DNA from: Porphyra umbilicalis
Lineage: Eukaryota > Rhodophyta > Bangiophyceae > Bangiales > Bangiaceae
Assembly: GCA_002049455.2 (NCBI GenBank)
Contig: KV918893.1
Span: forward strand, 62,001 to 126,000
DNA: 64,000 bases
Reading direction: 5' to 3'
Below, piece after piece: positions 10,161 to 20,534 of this stretch; position 1 is the stretch's first letter; every line of letters begins with the position of its first letter. The notes under the pieces were generated by a model, which did not search any database, was not told the DNA's origin, and saw only the letters and a list, made by a program, of their open reading frames with translations. Position numbers and translations under genes: made by a program.

Positions 10161-10886
10161 TGTGACGGTCCGTCCCATGGCCCCGACACTCGGGGAACCA
10201 GATTCCCCGGAACTATGCCCCACTACCAAATATTTCAAATTGCTCCGTCGGCGACCCACTTGTGATCACCTCGTGGCTCACCAACCACAACCGCAATCCC
10301 AACACTTCCCTGGGATGTGTAACCCCCGGAGCGGGTCCCTATTTAAGGGCCTAATTTCGTGTAAACCCGACTTAGATTATCGACTTATGTTACTCCGCGC
10401 CCCTGACACCGGGGCGCCGCGAGGGTGTCACGTAGCACCCTTTCCCCGCCTCTACTCAAGGCGGTATTCGAAGCTTCGGCCGTCCTCCGGGTTATGGGCC
10501 CTGTGGGCCCTGAGGGGAGGGTTTTCCGAGTGTCCTTTGAGGGTGTCTGAGGAGGGTTTTGCGAGGGTCCTTTGAGGGTATCTGAGGAGGGTTTTCCGAG
10601 GGTCCCTTGAAAGTGTCTGAGGAGGTTTTTCTGAGGGTCCGAGGGGAACGGATGGGATCAGAGGGTGACGCGTGAGTGACGCCTCGAGACCCTCGCCGCG
10701 GGCAAGTAAACTTCCGGTCGAACAACTCGTGTTTGTCGCCCGGGGCGCCTTTTCCTGGTCGACGCCGTCCGTGTGTGCTCTTCGGGGTTTTCTTCCGGGG
10801 CGGGTTTCTCCGACAGGACTACCCGGCGACACGGTTTGGCTCGCCCTCCCCCCAACAGGGTGGGGTGGGCTGAGCGTGTTGTCACA
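10161..10886 (+). repeat. 3' LTR, 726 bp
   Basis: Starts TGTGAC at 10161 and ends GTCACA at 10886, a perfect 6-bp inverted repeat and the usual TG...CA ends. The purine-rich AGAAGCGGGAA just before it (10150-10160) is the likely polypurine tract. A palindromic TATA-like CCCTATTTAAGGG lies at about 10337-10349. At about 10514-10640 there are between three and four copies of a 35-bp unit (GGAGGGTTTTCCGAG-like). The 5' flank of the element is outside the window, so the target duplication cannot be tested. Confidence 0.9.
10337..10349. promoter_or_regulatory. TATA-like palindrome in the LTR
   Basis: CCCTATTTAAGGG reads as a TATA-type box on both strands, so the LTR could in principle start transcription in both directions. 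That would suit the antisense ORF. Sequence resemblance only. Confidence 0.3.
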
Positions 10887-12404
10887 GAGATGTCATGCTT
10901 CAGTGTGCTATTCTGTCAATCTTCCGCCATGTGGAGAGCTGCTAGCCTGGTGTGTGGACCCAGCACTCCGCACCCTCAGTTGCGTGGCGGCGCTTATCCG
11001 GATTCTCATTTGTTCACACTCTAAGGCTTCCTGGGCGTGCAATGGTCGTTTTTTCTCACTGACAGAGGCTAGGATGGGATCTTCTGTGGCCGCGTTCTGC
11101 CGAATTGTTGCTTCGGGTGATTACCGATTGGTGCTGCATATGTCTCTCTTCAAAGAGTCAGCCGAAGTGGAAGCTCCTCGGGGAATGGCGTCATGTGGGC
11201 CTTCGGCCCCCAATGATACCACCTTGCCGTACCCCCCACCCTCTAGCAGCCCTCGCGAACCTACCCCCCCCCCCGCCTCTTCTGCGCCTAAAGGCGATCG
11301 GCCGCGGGACAGTGGCCGCTTACGGCTACTGGCGTCGTCGCGCGTGGAGGTTCAGCTGCGAGTCACGCCGTTGTGAAGGCTCCCTCTGGCGCGGAACGAA
11401 CCCACCGCACCCGAGCTGGGCATCGTTGATCGCCCTCCTCCTATTTTCGGTTCTCATGTACGTCTGGTGTCGTGCGGAGGAGGACGATGAGAAGAGTGGT
11501 ATGTTGTTTCCACTGTGAATGGTTCAGTCGGCCGTTGTCCCCCCGTAAATATGATCCCGTCCAGTGATATGCTTGAAAGTCTCTGTACATGTCGTCTTTG
11601 CTGCCCCCTTTTGCCCTACTGCCCACATACCCTACCACCTCTTTCTTTTCCATTGCTCTTTCCCCTCTATTGCTTCTTTTTCCCCTGATGGCCATTGTGG
11701 CCGTACTGCCCATTCTTCTCGCACAGCACCATTTCGTTTTGCAGCCTCCCATGATCCTGTCGCCCTTTCTGGCCCTATAGTTGTGGCAGACGGCGCGGAT
11801 GCGGACAGCGAGGGGGGGGGGGGTGCCGCATGTTATTATATCTCCGTCTTTGCTTTGCCCTGGCTTATTAGGTGCCGCTCGGGGCGGGTGGTGAGGACCG
11901 GGCGCGTGGCGGGCTAGGATGAGGTTGCAATACACCCGGTCAAGAGTTGCTATAAATCAATACAAGACGCTTCTATTTTCTGCAACGCATTCAGCTGGTG
12001 AGGACCTGTACAACAGCTCTCCAGCTGACATCACGATCAAACAGCTGCTTGAATGCGAATCATGCCCTCGCACGCTCGCAATCGTGGCACCAAGGGGGGC
12101 CACGTGACTTGTCTCAGCAGGCGCGGTGGTGCCCCCGATTGGAGCTGTGAGAGATGGGGAAGCGGCTCCCAGACATGTGGTTGAACAGTGTCAGAACCGT
12201 GCTGGCGGCGTACTGTAGCTCTTAAATGCGAATATGCCATCTATACGGATTGTGTAGACACTGTGGAAAACCGCGGTCGAATATGCCTCAATACAGCCGT
12301 TTCAGACGTATTGGCTCCAATCTGAAAACCGCTGGGGTACGTCCTCAGGTAGCGTGGCACCTAAACGCGACGATGGACACGCGGCGCCCCGCTGGAACGT
12401 ACAC
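10887..12404. other. Flanking host DNA, no gene seen
   Basis: Base composition drops to a more balanced value after the LTR. Open frames are short and lack recognisable motifs. A G10 run lies near 11812. No repeat boundary, RNA gene or promoter could be supported. Confidence 0.5.
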
Positions 12405-13200
12405 ACAGCGTTTTGTCCCCGATTCCTTAAAACTGAGAACTGCCAGATTCGAACACGCCCACCGACGGTTCGCGGAGCTGTCGCGCTTTGATGATTGGAT
12501 CAAATGATGCCTACTTTTTGTTGATCTTGGATACAGAGCCCGCAGTGGAGTTCAGAAGTGCTCGAAGACTGTTTGCACCGATATTCAGTAGAAATCATCC
12601 TCACACCAGCACCTAGAGATTCGGCAATTGTCCGGCGAAGTTGCTGCCAAATGCTTATGAAGGATCACTCCGATTTGCTGGTTGCGATCTTTCTGCGTAT
12701 CATGCTCAGAACTGTCCTGAAGTCGGAGTAAGATCTTCCTGGCGATCGCGATCAGGACTGTCCTGACGTCGGAGTACGATCATTCTGGGAATCGTCGGCG
12801 TAGATTGAGTAAAGGAGTGCGCAATATTGATCTAGATTCCTGCCTGAAGGACTCGATCGTAGACGATAGCCTGGACTACTTCGAGTGACGTCGTGAGAAG
12901 GGTCTGCCGAAACCCATCGGAAAGCAAGACCTGTCCATGGGGCGTCGCCCCTGGTCCGCATAACGTGTGAAGAGTGAGCCTCAATGTGACTTGGTACTCT
13001 GCGCCGGGCAGCGGCATGTGGATCGCACGAGGGGATGGGAACTGGGCAAACATGCGTGGGCTCGCACATTGACACAAACGCGAAGTCCCGGACGCACCCA
13101 GTCCCCATTTATAAACTATTGGGTCTCGCACGCACGTAATAAAATCGTTCTCAGCTCAGTGGCTATCTCGTCCCCGATCATCCAATCACAGCACGTCTCA
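12405..13200. repeat. Dispersed 0.8-kb repeat, copy A
   Basis: Collinear with 25793-26590 from the shared start ACAGCGTTTTGTCCCC to the shared end CAGCACGTC. Long identical blocks, such as TTAAAACTGAGAACTGCCAG and CAGTGGAGTTCAGAAGTGCTC, show common descent. Neither copy has a long ORF. Inside, two related segments around 12690-12800 (CTGTCCTGA-GTCGGAGTA) form an imperfect tandem duplication. Class unknown: no poly-A tail, LTR or clear terminal inverted repeat was found. Confidence 0.85.
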
Positions 13201-13527
13201 GCCTGCCTCTCTCTCTGGTGTACAAGTACATTTTGAGCATGCGCCTCTGTACTTTCTGTCTCGGTCGGTAGTGGCGCAAGGTGGGTGGGGTGGGAGAGGG
13301 GGGGGGGAGGGGGGGGGATGCGGGGCTGTTCGTCGGCGGCTGAGTGAGGATAGTGTCTGTGAAGAAGGTTGGCCTTGGGATGTAGCGGTAACGTGCACCA
13401 AGGTCAATGAGTGGGCCAGTGTGAAGGAGAAGGGGAAAGCAGAGTCGCTTCTGTCTCCTGTAGTGCTGCATCTTGTGTTTTTGGCACATGTACCTTGCGC
13501 CCATTTCTCTGTACACATTTCCATGTG

Positions 13528-13853
13528 TGGCGGCTGATTTGAGAGTCCGCGATCTAGATGAGCTTCATCGAACGGAGATACGGCGAGTTAAAGATTGTTC
13601 GATCTACAGTCCCACGGGTCAATCCTGAGTCGCGATCCCCCTTCATGGGTGATCCGGCCAGACCTTTCCCGGTTCTGGGCTAAAGTCAGCAGAACGTCAT
13701 GGATCGAGAAAATTACATCCCTGCTCTGGGATTTGATTCACTGCAGATGGCGAAGGCGGCGTTCGACAGTTCTTGACGAGACGATTCTTGAGGTCTGAAA
13801 AGGTCAGAAATGTTGACAGCCCCATAGATCGCGGATTCTAGAATCAGCCGCCA
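13528..13853. mobile_element. 326-bp MITE with 29-bp inverted ends
   Basis: Ends are TGGCGGCTGATT...CCGCGATCTA at 13528-13556 and the inverted copy at 13825-13853, matching at 26 of 29 positions. Both sides are flanked by CATGTG (13522-13527 and 13854-13859), a candidate 6-bp target duplication. There is no ORF of note. A 6-bp duplication is not diagnostic of a common superfamily. Confidence 0.78.
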
Positions 13854-13859
13854 CATGTG

Positions 13860-14403
13860 TCTTCACCTTACAGACAGCCAGCGACTCTCTGCTACTGTAT
13901 TCCTCCCCGTACATGCACCGTCCACCCTTCGCACAAGATGTGTTGCGAAGCCCGAGGCGAAACACGCTTCCCCGCTAGCACCGCCCACCCAACGAGGCGA
14001 GTCCTGCCCGAGGCGCGATCCGCTTCGCATCCAACCCACCCATCCAGCCAAGTAATGAGCCCCGCCCGAGGCGTCACCCGCTTCTGGCTCAACGGATGCT
14101 GCTCGTGTTGGTTCGTCTTCCACTGCCATCTACCTCCACCCCCGTCCACTGACACGAACCCGCGAGCCCCGCCCGAGTGACATTTCCCACTAGGGTTCTC
14201 CCGCATTTAACCAAACGCAACGACGGGTTCCGTCCGAGTGTCAACACTCACCACATCGGACAACCACACGTCACGACAGGCCCAGCCCGAGTTGCCACTT
14301 TCACAGCGTCGTCACTGTCGTTCGTTGCCCACACCGGCGCGTCCCACCCGAGGCGTCGTCGCGACCACCTGTGTCAGACACTTGAATACAATGACTTAAT
14401 TTA
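13860..14403. other. Non-coding, cytosine-rich stretch
   Basis: Contains repeated short phrases of the type CCCGCCCGAGGCG and CCCGAGTG at irregular spacing between about 13940 and 14360. They may be a decayed minisatellite. No ORF with recognisable content. Confidence 0.4.
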
Positions 14404-14652
14404 TTACTCATCACCAGAGGGCTCATCCTCGTCCCCTGAGGCCTCGTCAATTGGAAAAACAATCAAATCAGCAGTGCCCACGATAGCTTTCTCTTCAACC
14501 TCCGCAGCCAGCCAAGGTAGGCAAGTAATGTTGGGTACGTACTGTATATCCCGGTATCCTGACTCCCATATCTGGGATACGGATCTGAGATATCCTCGCA
14601 GTTTTTGTCGGACAGGATGGATATATCTCCATCTCTCTTTCTCGTAAAGCAT
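14404..14652 (-). CDS. Possible terminal exon of an unknown gene
   Basis: The minus-strand frame ends in an acidic tail (DEASGDEDEPSGDE, TAA at 14404) preceded by a normal-looking hydrophobic stretch (VEEKAIVGTADLIVFPI). It may be the last exon or a fragment of a larger gene or transposon, because the upstream part looks less protein-like. No family was recognised. Confidence 0.3.
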   Translation of the reverse strand: MLYEKERWRYIHPVRQKLRGYLRSVSQIWESGYRDIQYVPNITCLPWLAAEVEEKAIVGTADLIVFPIDEASGDEDEPSGDE

Positions 14653-16138
14653 ATGGGATATGCGTCCTCGCCGCGTATCCGAAGTGAATACGAAATTAAT
14701 GCATAGATGTATTCGTCAGGGATGTATCCACGACAACTCCTGATGCACACCCATGTCGAAGCAGGCGCGGGAGTGTGTGTCAAGTCGGGCGACGAAGTTA
14801 TGCAGGAGCCGGCGCCGGTGCTCTCCGCGTGGATGCCTTAGCCGCCGGCCGCTGGCCTCACAGATTGCCTGGTCTCGAGCAGCCGGTACAAGCGTGGCCG
14901 ACAAGGCCAACAAGCGCAGCACTTGCTCACAGCAGCGTTGGAGACACGGCTCTAAAACGAAGTGGGGGATCGGTTAGAAATACACAGGCGGGGAAGAAGT
15001 GAGGCTGAGTGCCGGAGAAAAGGGAAAGAGAGGCGGCGTCTCTGTACCGAGGCCGCCGCCGCGGTCGCTGCCAGCCGCGGGGGGTGGCAGGACGAATGAC
15101 GTTGCCGTGGCAACAAGCAGCACGAAAGGAGCCACCGGGGCACACCTGGCGCCGACTTCCTAAAGCGTCTACCGGAGACATTGCAAAGGGATTGGTTAAG
15201 CACAAGCACCGCGAGATCCGGAGCATGGGCGAGGAGTTGAGGGCATTTGTCACCCTTAGTCCAGAAGTAGCGTGCTTGTCACCTCCGTCGCAGAGTAGAG
15301 AGCGGTCGAAACGACAGCTGAGGCCGCAATCCCCAGCTGAGACATTCCAACAAAGTTGCGACGCACACATTTCATATGTTTGACTTCACGTGGACAGCGT
15401 CAGCAGCATACCCAATACCAGGTCAACCCGTTGGTTGGCGTCCAATGGCCATGACCCACGTCTTGACAGTAGCGCAGGACACCGCGAAGCACCGAGTCGG
15501 TCCTCTCTAATTCATTGATACAGAGGCACACGAGAAATGGATTGCTACAGGGAAAGAAAGGGAGAGTCAGAGCACTACTGTGCGACGCAGAGATACAAAA
15601 TCATCGCACATAAAACTAGGTCGGGTGATCACGGTCACCATCTAGTCGGCCCATAACGGCCAATGTAACTGCTGCCTGGATGGGGTCCTGCTGTCCCTGC
15701 CGTCTTCCATCGCGGAAGAGTCGCTGAAGCTCTTGTCCGTCATTTTCCTCAGAAAGACGAGTACACCAATGATATTCACGCACCACGCGTTTTCTGACCA
15801 TGGCTCGTCGGAGCGATCGCTGTACAAATGCAATTGGATCACGTGTCTATAAGGATGTGATCGTCTCTTCCTTTGCCTTCGACCAAATCGCACGCGCGTA
15901 TATCACTAAAACAGAAAGCGAGAATGAGCACCAGATAAGATCGCACAAAACAACGTGGTCTACTCAAACAGACGAGAAAGTCACTCTTCAGTCATCACGC
16001 CACGCAACTCTCTTCCGCACCCCGCCCCTCTCTCTTCCCAGCTCAACCACAGCATCAAGCAGGTCAAAGATGAGACTGACGAACGTGGCAGGCATGAGAA
16101 GAGCACCAGCAGCAGCCGCCAGTCGCCTTAACGGCCGT
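14653..16138. other. No gene recognised
   Basis: Short overlapping frames on both strands without motifs. No repeat longer than about 20 bases was noticed. Confidence 0.4.
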
Positions 16139-16537
16139 CTACTTGGTGCGGAACTTGAACTCATACGCAACTATCAGGCCTGCCTCAGAGTGTCCCCCCA
16201 AGCCACCGTCCGCGGATCCCGGAGCGCGCCGTGTTGAGGCTTTCGCAACAGTGCTCTGACCCGCTGTGAGCGCAGCAGTCGAGGCCGCGGCGTTGGTGAC
16301 CCCGTCCGCTACTGCCGCACGGCCCGCGTCCTCGATATATTTCTCCCCCACGCGGTCAAAGTCAACAGGGGAGTCGATAGCAGGTGGTGCTGGGGGGTTG
16401 TCGATGACGTAACCGCCGCGCAGGCGGATGCCAATGAGCATCGTGCCGTTCAAAAACTTGACGACAGTGTTGAGACGCTTGACGGAGCCCTTCCCGCGGG
16501 CTTCCTTGATGATGACGGTGGTGAGGGCGCGGGTCAT
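16139..16537 (-). CDS. Hypothetical protein, 132 aa
   Basis: ATG at 16537, TAG at 16139. The first 50 residues are basic and hydrophobic (TTVIIKEARGKGSVKRLNTV), the middle is Ala/Thr-rich, and the end is YEFKFRTK. Codon positions look coding, with a G/C bias at third positions. An AT-rich TTAAAAGG lies about 170 bases upstream on the same strand and could be a TATA-type element. No family recognised. Confidence 0.45.
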   Translation of the reverse strand: MTRALTTVIIKEARGKGSVKRLNTVVKFLNGTMLIGIRLRGGYVIDNPPAPPAIDSPVDFDRVGEKYIEDAGRAAVADGVTNAAASTAALTAGQSTVAKASTRRAPGSADGGLGGHSEAGLIVAYEFKFRTK

Positions 16538-17711
16538 TGCGGCAGTAGGGATCGACCTACGAAGCGGGAGGTAAGGGGACGTCGGCCTGTGTAACTTAGT
16601 GGGTGGTACGCGTGATGTCGAGGAGAGCCCAGAGTTGGAAACGACGGTCGGTGAGCAGGTGTGTGTGTGAACGGAAGTTGTAGAACGAGCATACGCTCCA
16701 CTGAGGCTCCTTTTAAGCCGCTTTAGAGCGAGCCAGAATCGGGAGCCGTGCGATGCAGTAGCAGGTCGCTGCAGTGGCCGCCTACAGCCGCCTGCAGGCG
16801 ACCGCGTAGAGGCTCACGCTTCGTGCGTCGTGTCTACGCCTGTAGATAACACTGCGCGTGTGGTTCGTCAAAAGCATACGATAGCACTGTCCAGACAGGC
16901 CCGCACGGGTAATAGAAGAAACCTGACCAAGAGTTAACCTCAGTAATAAAAGGAGACGTAGCAGTCTTCAGACGGATTGGAATCCACTCCATCGCATATT
17001 GCATGTGCCACCTGCTGTGGCGGTCCCAGAGCGGCTTTCGCAGACGACTGACCAAGGAAAAACAGGAAAAAAAGCAACGCTCGCTGGACGAAGGAGTGCC
17101 ACGGGTTGCCAACGGTCCGCTACAACCGCGTAACGCGGCACTGCATCGCCAACGACTGATGCAGGTTACCCGTCCGCATCACCGCGGAGAGTTCATGTGG
17201 CTGCAGTGACCACGTGGGGCCACGAAACGTTGAGGGCTTCATGGGGCCTCGTCGCCAACGAGCGGGGCCATAATTGGTTGTCCCCCCCACGCGGGGGGAT
17301 GGGAGCAGCCGCGGTGCCACATTGCCGCTGTTCTTGCAGGTGCTCACCCCCGGCGGGGGGGGGGGGAACTGTCGCGGTGCCACCTTTTCGCCGTCCTTGC
17401 AGCTGTGCCCCACGCCCCACTCCTGTTGCCGCATTCCTTCGCCTCTGTCACCACTGCTCAAGCACTATAATAGAGGTGCTGGCCGCACACCATCAACTGA
17501 TCTCACTACAGCCGGCCATTTAACACAAGACCCGTCCTCCACATCACCCCTGCTCCTGACCGTCAGCAGGCGGTCCCCCTTTTCGCCGATGAGCTCGACT
17601 CGGAACCGTCACTGTTACCGCATGCGCACCGTGAACGGAGCAAACAGCGAGTCGGACCCCTCCAACAACGACCAGGCGTGAGAGGCAACCGTCCAGAACC
17701 AGCTTTTCGAC
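16538..17711. other. Intergenic, no gene seen
   Basis: Contains a direct duplication around 17280-17400 in which CGGTGCCAC plus a C/G tract plus CTTGCAG recurs. Open frames here are short and mutually overlapping. No RNA gene was supported. Confidence 0.4.
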
Positions 17712-18443
17712 GTGGCTGAAGACTGCCAAGATCCAGTAGAAGGCCGTGAAAACCCTGCCGTCGAACTCCAAGCCGGAGAACTGATGCCATCTGCCGTGCA
17801 GGTCGCGGCCGTGGACAACACCGTTACCGCGACTAACGAACACTCGGCAATCGCCGCGACCAACGACCACGCGGCCATCGCCGACCGAAAAGCTACTCCT
17901 GACGACCTCCAGGCAGTCTCTGACGACCGCAAGGCCACCTCGGACGGCCGCAAGGTCCCCACCTATGACGACCAGGCCGCCACCAACGACGTCATGGCTG
18001 GCCCAAAGGCAGTCTCGACGACTGCTGGTGCCACTGCCGCCGGCGCCTTTGGTATCCCAGGCCCCTTCGACGGCGCGGGGAGCAACATGGCCGCAGCGGT
18101 GTCCATGAATACAGCCACTGCTGGCTCTACTGTCAACGCCGGCGCGATCGACACCGTCGGGGCCGATGTGGGGGTCGCGGCGCCGCCCGTGAAAACGAAC
18201 AAGGGTCGCAGAAAGTATGTCCTTCCCCTGCCGCATCGTCACCGCCAGAAGAAGCAGTTTTTCCCGAAGGCCCCTCGAATGATTGTGCCCGTCGCGTCCG
18301 AGTCGCCGCCGGAGCCGCCGGCGGCGCCGCGTCGCCAGAGTGACGTGAATGGCAAATGCAAGAAGTGCGAATGGGCGTCGTCCGCTGTGTCTCGCGGCGG
18401 ACCGTCCAAGGACCCTCACAACGGCGCGGAGGGGCGTGCCTGA
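17712..18443 (+). CDS. Hypothetical Ala/Asp-rich protein with degenerate 7-residue repeats
   Basis: ATG at 17712, TGA at 18441-18443, 243 residues. Residues about 35-95 hold a loose repeat around NDHAAIADRKATPDD/SDDRKATSDGRK, which suggests a repetitive, disordered segment. The C-terminal third is basic (GRRKYVLPLPHRHRQKKQFF) and has one CxxC (KCKKC). A long open frame also exists on the minus strand (17544-18503), but its composition follows from the GC pattern. AATAAA at 18523 could serve as a polyadenylation signal. No family recognised. Confidence 0.45.
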   Translation: MAEDCQDPVEGRENPAVELQAGELMPSAVQVAAVDNTVTATNEHSAIAATNDHAAIADRKATPDDLQAVSDDRKATSDGRKVPTYDDQAATNDVMAGPKAVSTTAGATAAGAFGIPGPFDGAGSNMAAAVSMNTATAGSTVNAGAIDTVGADVGVAAPPVKTNKGRRKYVLPLPHRHRQKKQFFPKAPRMIVPVASESPPEPPAAPRRQSDVNGKCKKCEWASSAVSRGGPSKDPHNGAEGRA

Positions 18444-20534
18444 GCTGGCAGACAAGGGTTTGGGTAATGACGCAAGGGATTTTACATTTCGCTGTGTGAG
18501 CATATGAACGTGTCAGGGACAATAAAAATCGAGCGTGAGTTTCTCTTTTCGGCTGTACTCCCGGTGCTCCACCTGTGTCTTCAGAAAAGTACCCGCACTC
18601 GCGGAAGCTGCGCCCATCCAAATACCTACGTAATCCCTACACACGTCCCCTCGACCGGCTTGCTGCTTCAAAGACGGATTCACCGAACGTATTGCTGTCT
18701 TCCCAAATTTGTCCGATGTGGTCAAAGTCAAGAAGGGGTCTGCGTCAACTGCCCATTGGTCAATCGACTGTATCCAGCTGAGTGGATGGCGGAGACGCTG
18801 TTTCACACTGTTGGTCATCCCTCTTGACATCGACGGGATCGGCCAAAATTGGACAGACAGCAATACGATTTGTGATAGAGAAGTAAAGCAACCACTGCAA
18901 GTTCAGATCGGGCTCGCGCAGCTGTGTTGGCCGTCTCGCGCCCACCGTCTCGGACGTTCAAGTGGTAGCGGCCACATCCCGCACCAGCGCGTCAGGAGCG
19001 GTCCGTGACGCTCACGTCGGTTGGCGGCAGCGGAGGAAGCGCCGCCGCTTCTTCCTCCGCGGTGGCGACGGTTGCCCACCGCCCACGCCGTGAGCCCGTT
19101 TACTCGAGTTTTTCGCCACAGAAGGCGAAAGGACAAGGAATAGCGGGAAAATGGGGGGGCAGCAAGGGCGAGGGGAAAGAACTTGCTTATGGCCAGCAGG
19201 CGGCAGGAAATGCATGCGATCAGACGGCAGGGACTGCCTGGGGAAAAGAGCAGCCGGGGAGACATAGGGCACACATGGGGGGGGGCGGGGGGGGGGCAAT
19301 ACAGCAGGGGGCAATCGCACTCAAAGATATCAGGAGCAGTGGCGCAGGAGACAATGTCATTCAAAAACGAGGTCGGCAATGGCGGGATAGCGCGACGTTG
19401 TCGTCCAGCGTGCATGGGCCGCAGCTGCACCTCGCTGTCCTGATGTGCTCGCTGGGAAGGCGGCAGTCTCCAGTTCGTTCGCCGTCGCTCGGCCACGTTG
19501 CTGTCGAAATGCCGAGGCCGCCTTTGGCTGCGCGAGTTGACAATGGATAATGATCAGCCTCAATAAAAGGTAGCACCCCAGAACTACAAGGCGATATCAA
19601 GCTTTCGAGCGAGTCTTGTCTCATTTGAGGAGCTGTTCTGAAGCTGTTCAAAAATGTTGTAGAGTTCGAAGATTTGAATTGCAATTTGGCGCGTTGTGAC
19701 AATAGATGCAATGGGTGATGGCCAGACGAGAGAGCCTGTGCGCTGAGGGCTTGTACCCCCCTTTCAGCGGCATCCCTAGATGCTTGTGTCTCGGTGTCTC
19801 GGTGTCTCGAGTTTGCCTGCGTCTGGCTCCCCGCACGCATCAGCCCGAGGATGGCTCCCCGGATCCATCAAGGGACTCCCACGTGCTTTCGTGGCTGCTG
19901 CACGCCGCACTGTGCGGCCGTCTACCACGGCGAGATGGTGTCGGTCGGCGAGCCGACTCCAAGGAGGACGGCGCCTGTCGTCTGGCGTGGCCGTCGGAGG
20001 TGCGCCAGGGGGGGTCAGGGCGCCTCTAGACAGCTTCGATTGCAAGGTGTCACAGAGGGCGGCGTGCCAAGCCCCGTGCTGATACTGCGCGGGGGTACTG
20101 GACGTCGAATTTCTGCCGGAAAAGGAGCGGGGTCTGGGAGAGTCTAGTCCAGGGGCACCCACCTGGCTGCTGCCGTCGACCCTGGGAAAGGCGGCCGCTC
20201 CAGCCCTGGAGAGAGAGGTTCGAAGGCGTGCATCAACTGTTCTAGCTTGTATCGATACGCGTGGAATTGCTGCCTCCTCTTCAGTCTCTACTTCCCTCTT
20301 TAGCTGCTTCTGTGTCTCCTCGTGGTCTATTTCTTCCATCCCCACGAGCCTGCACGCTCTCCCGCGCCACGCCCCCCTTCACTGAGCACTTGCGGACGAA
20401 CCCCCTCCTGCAAGCGGATTTGGGGGCCTTCCATGGAGGGAAGCGGGCTTCTATGGGCCGGCTGTCACGCTGCTGTTGCTGAGGATGTCGATTCGGTTGC
20501 CATTGGCCGACGCATGATGGTCCAGCGGGTGTAA
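18444..20534. other. Intergenic, no supported gene
   Basis: Several overlapping ORFs of 60-197 codons on both strands, none with motifs. G runs at about 19277-19298 and an imperfect palindrome at 19032-19062 (GGAGGAAGC / GCTTCTTCCTCC) were noticed. Nothing else supported. Confidence 0.4.

Larger units (their letters stand above)
1..10886 (+). mobile_element. Ty3/gypsy chromovirus-type LTR retrotransposon, 5' end outside window
   Basis: The window opens inside the 5' LTR and the element ends at the 3' LTR boundary at 10886. Domain order on the plus strand is gag with a zinc knuckle, protease, reverse transcriptase, RNase H, integrase and chromodomain, which is the Ty3/gypsy order; the terminal chromodomain places it with chromoviruses. 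The 319 bases of 5' LTR present differ from the 3' LTR at about 12 positions (about 96% identity by eye), so insertion was fairly recent. Gag-pol is nevertheless full of stops (TAG at 1207, 4464, 4758, 6319, 6712 and 6916; TAA at 1462 and 5057) plus frameshifts and a nested MITE, so the copy cannot move on its own. About 3.1 kb lies between the chromodomain and the 3' LTR, which is unusually long and is largely filled by an antisense ORF. Confidence 0.95.

Noticed and set aside
18903..19496. 197-codon minus-strand ORF
   Set aside because: Cys/Pro/Arg-rich without motifs; overlapping frames of similar length exist on the plus strand, so coding status cannot be supported.
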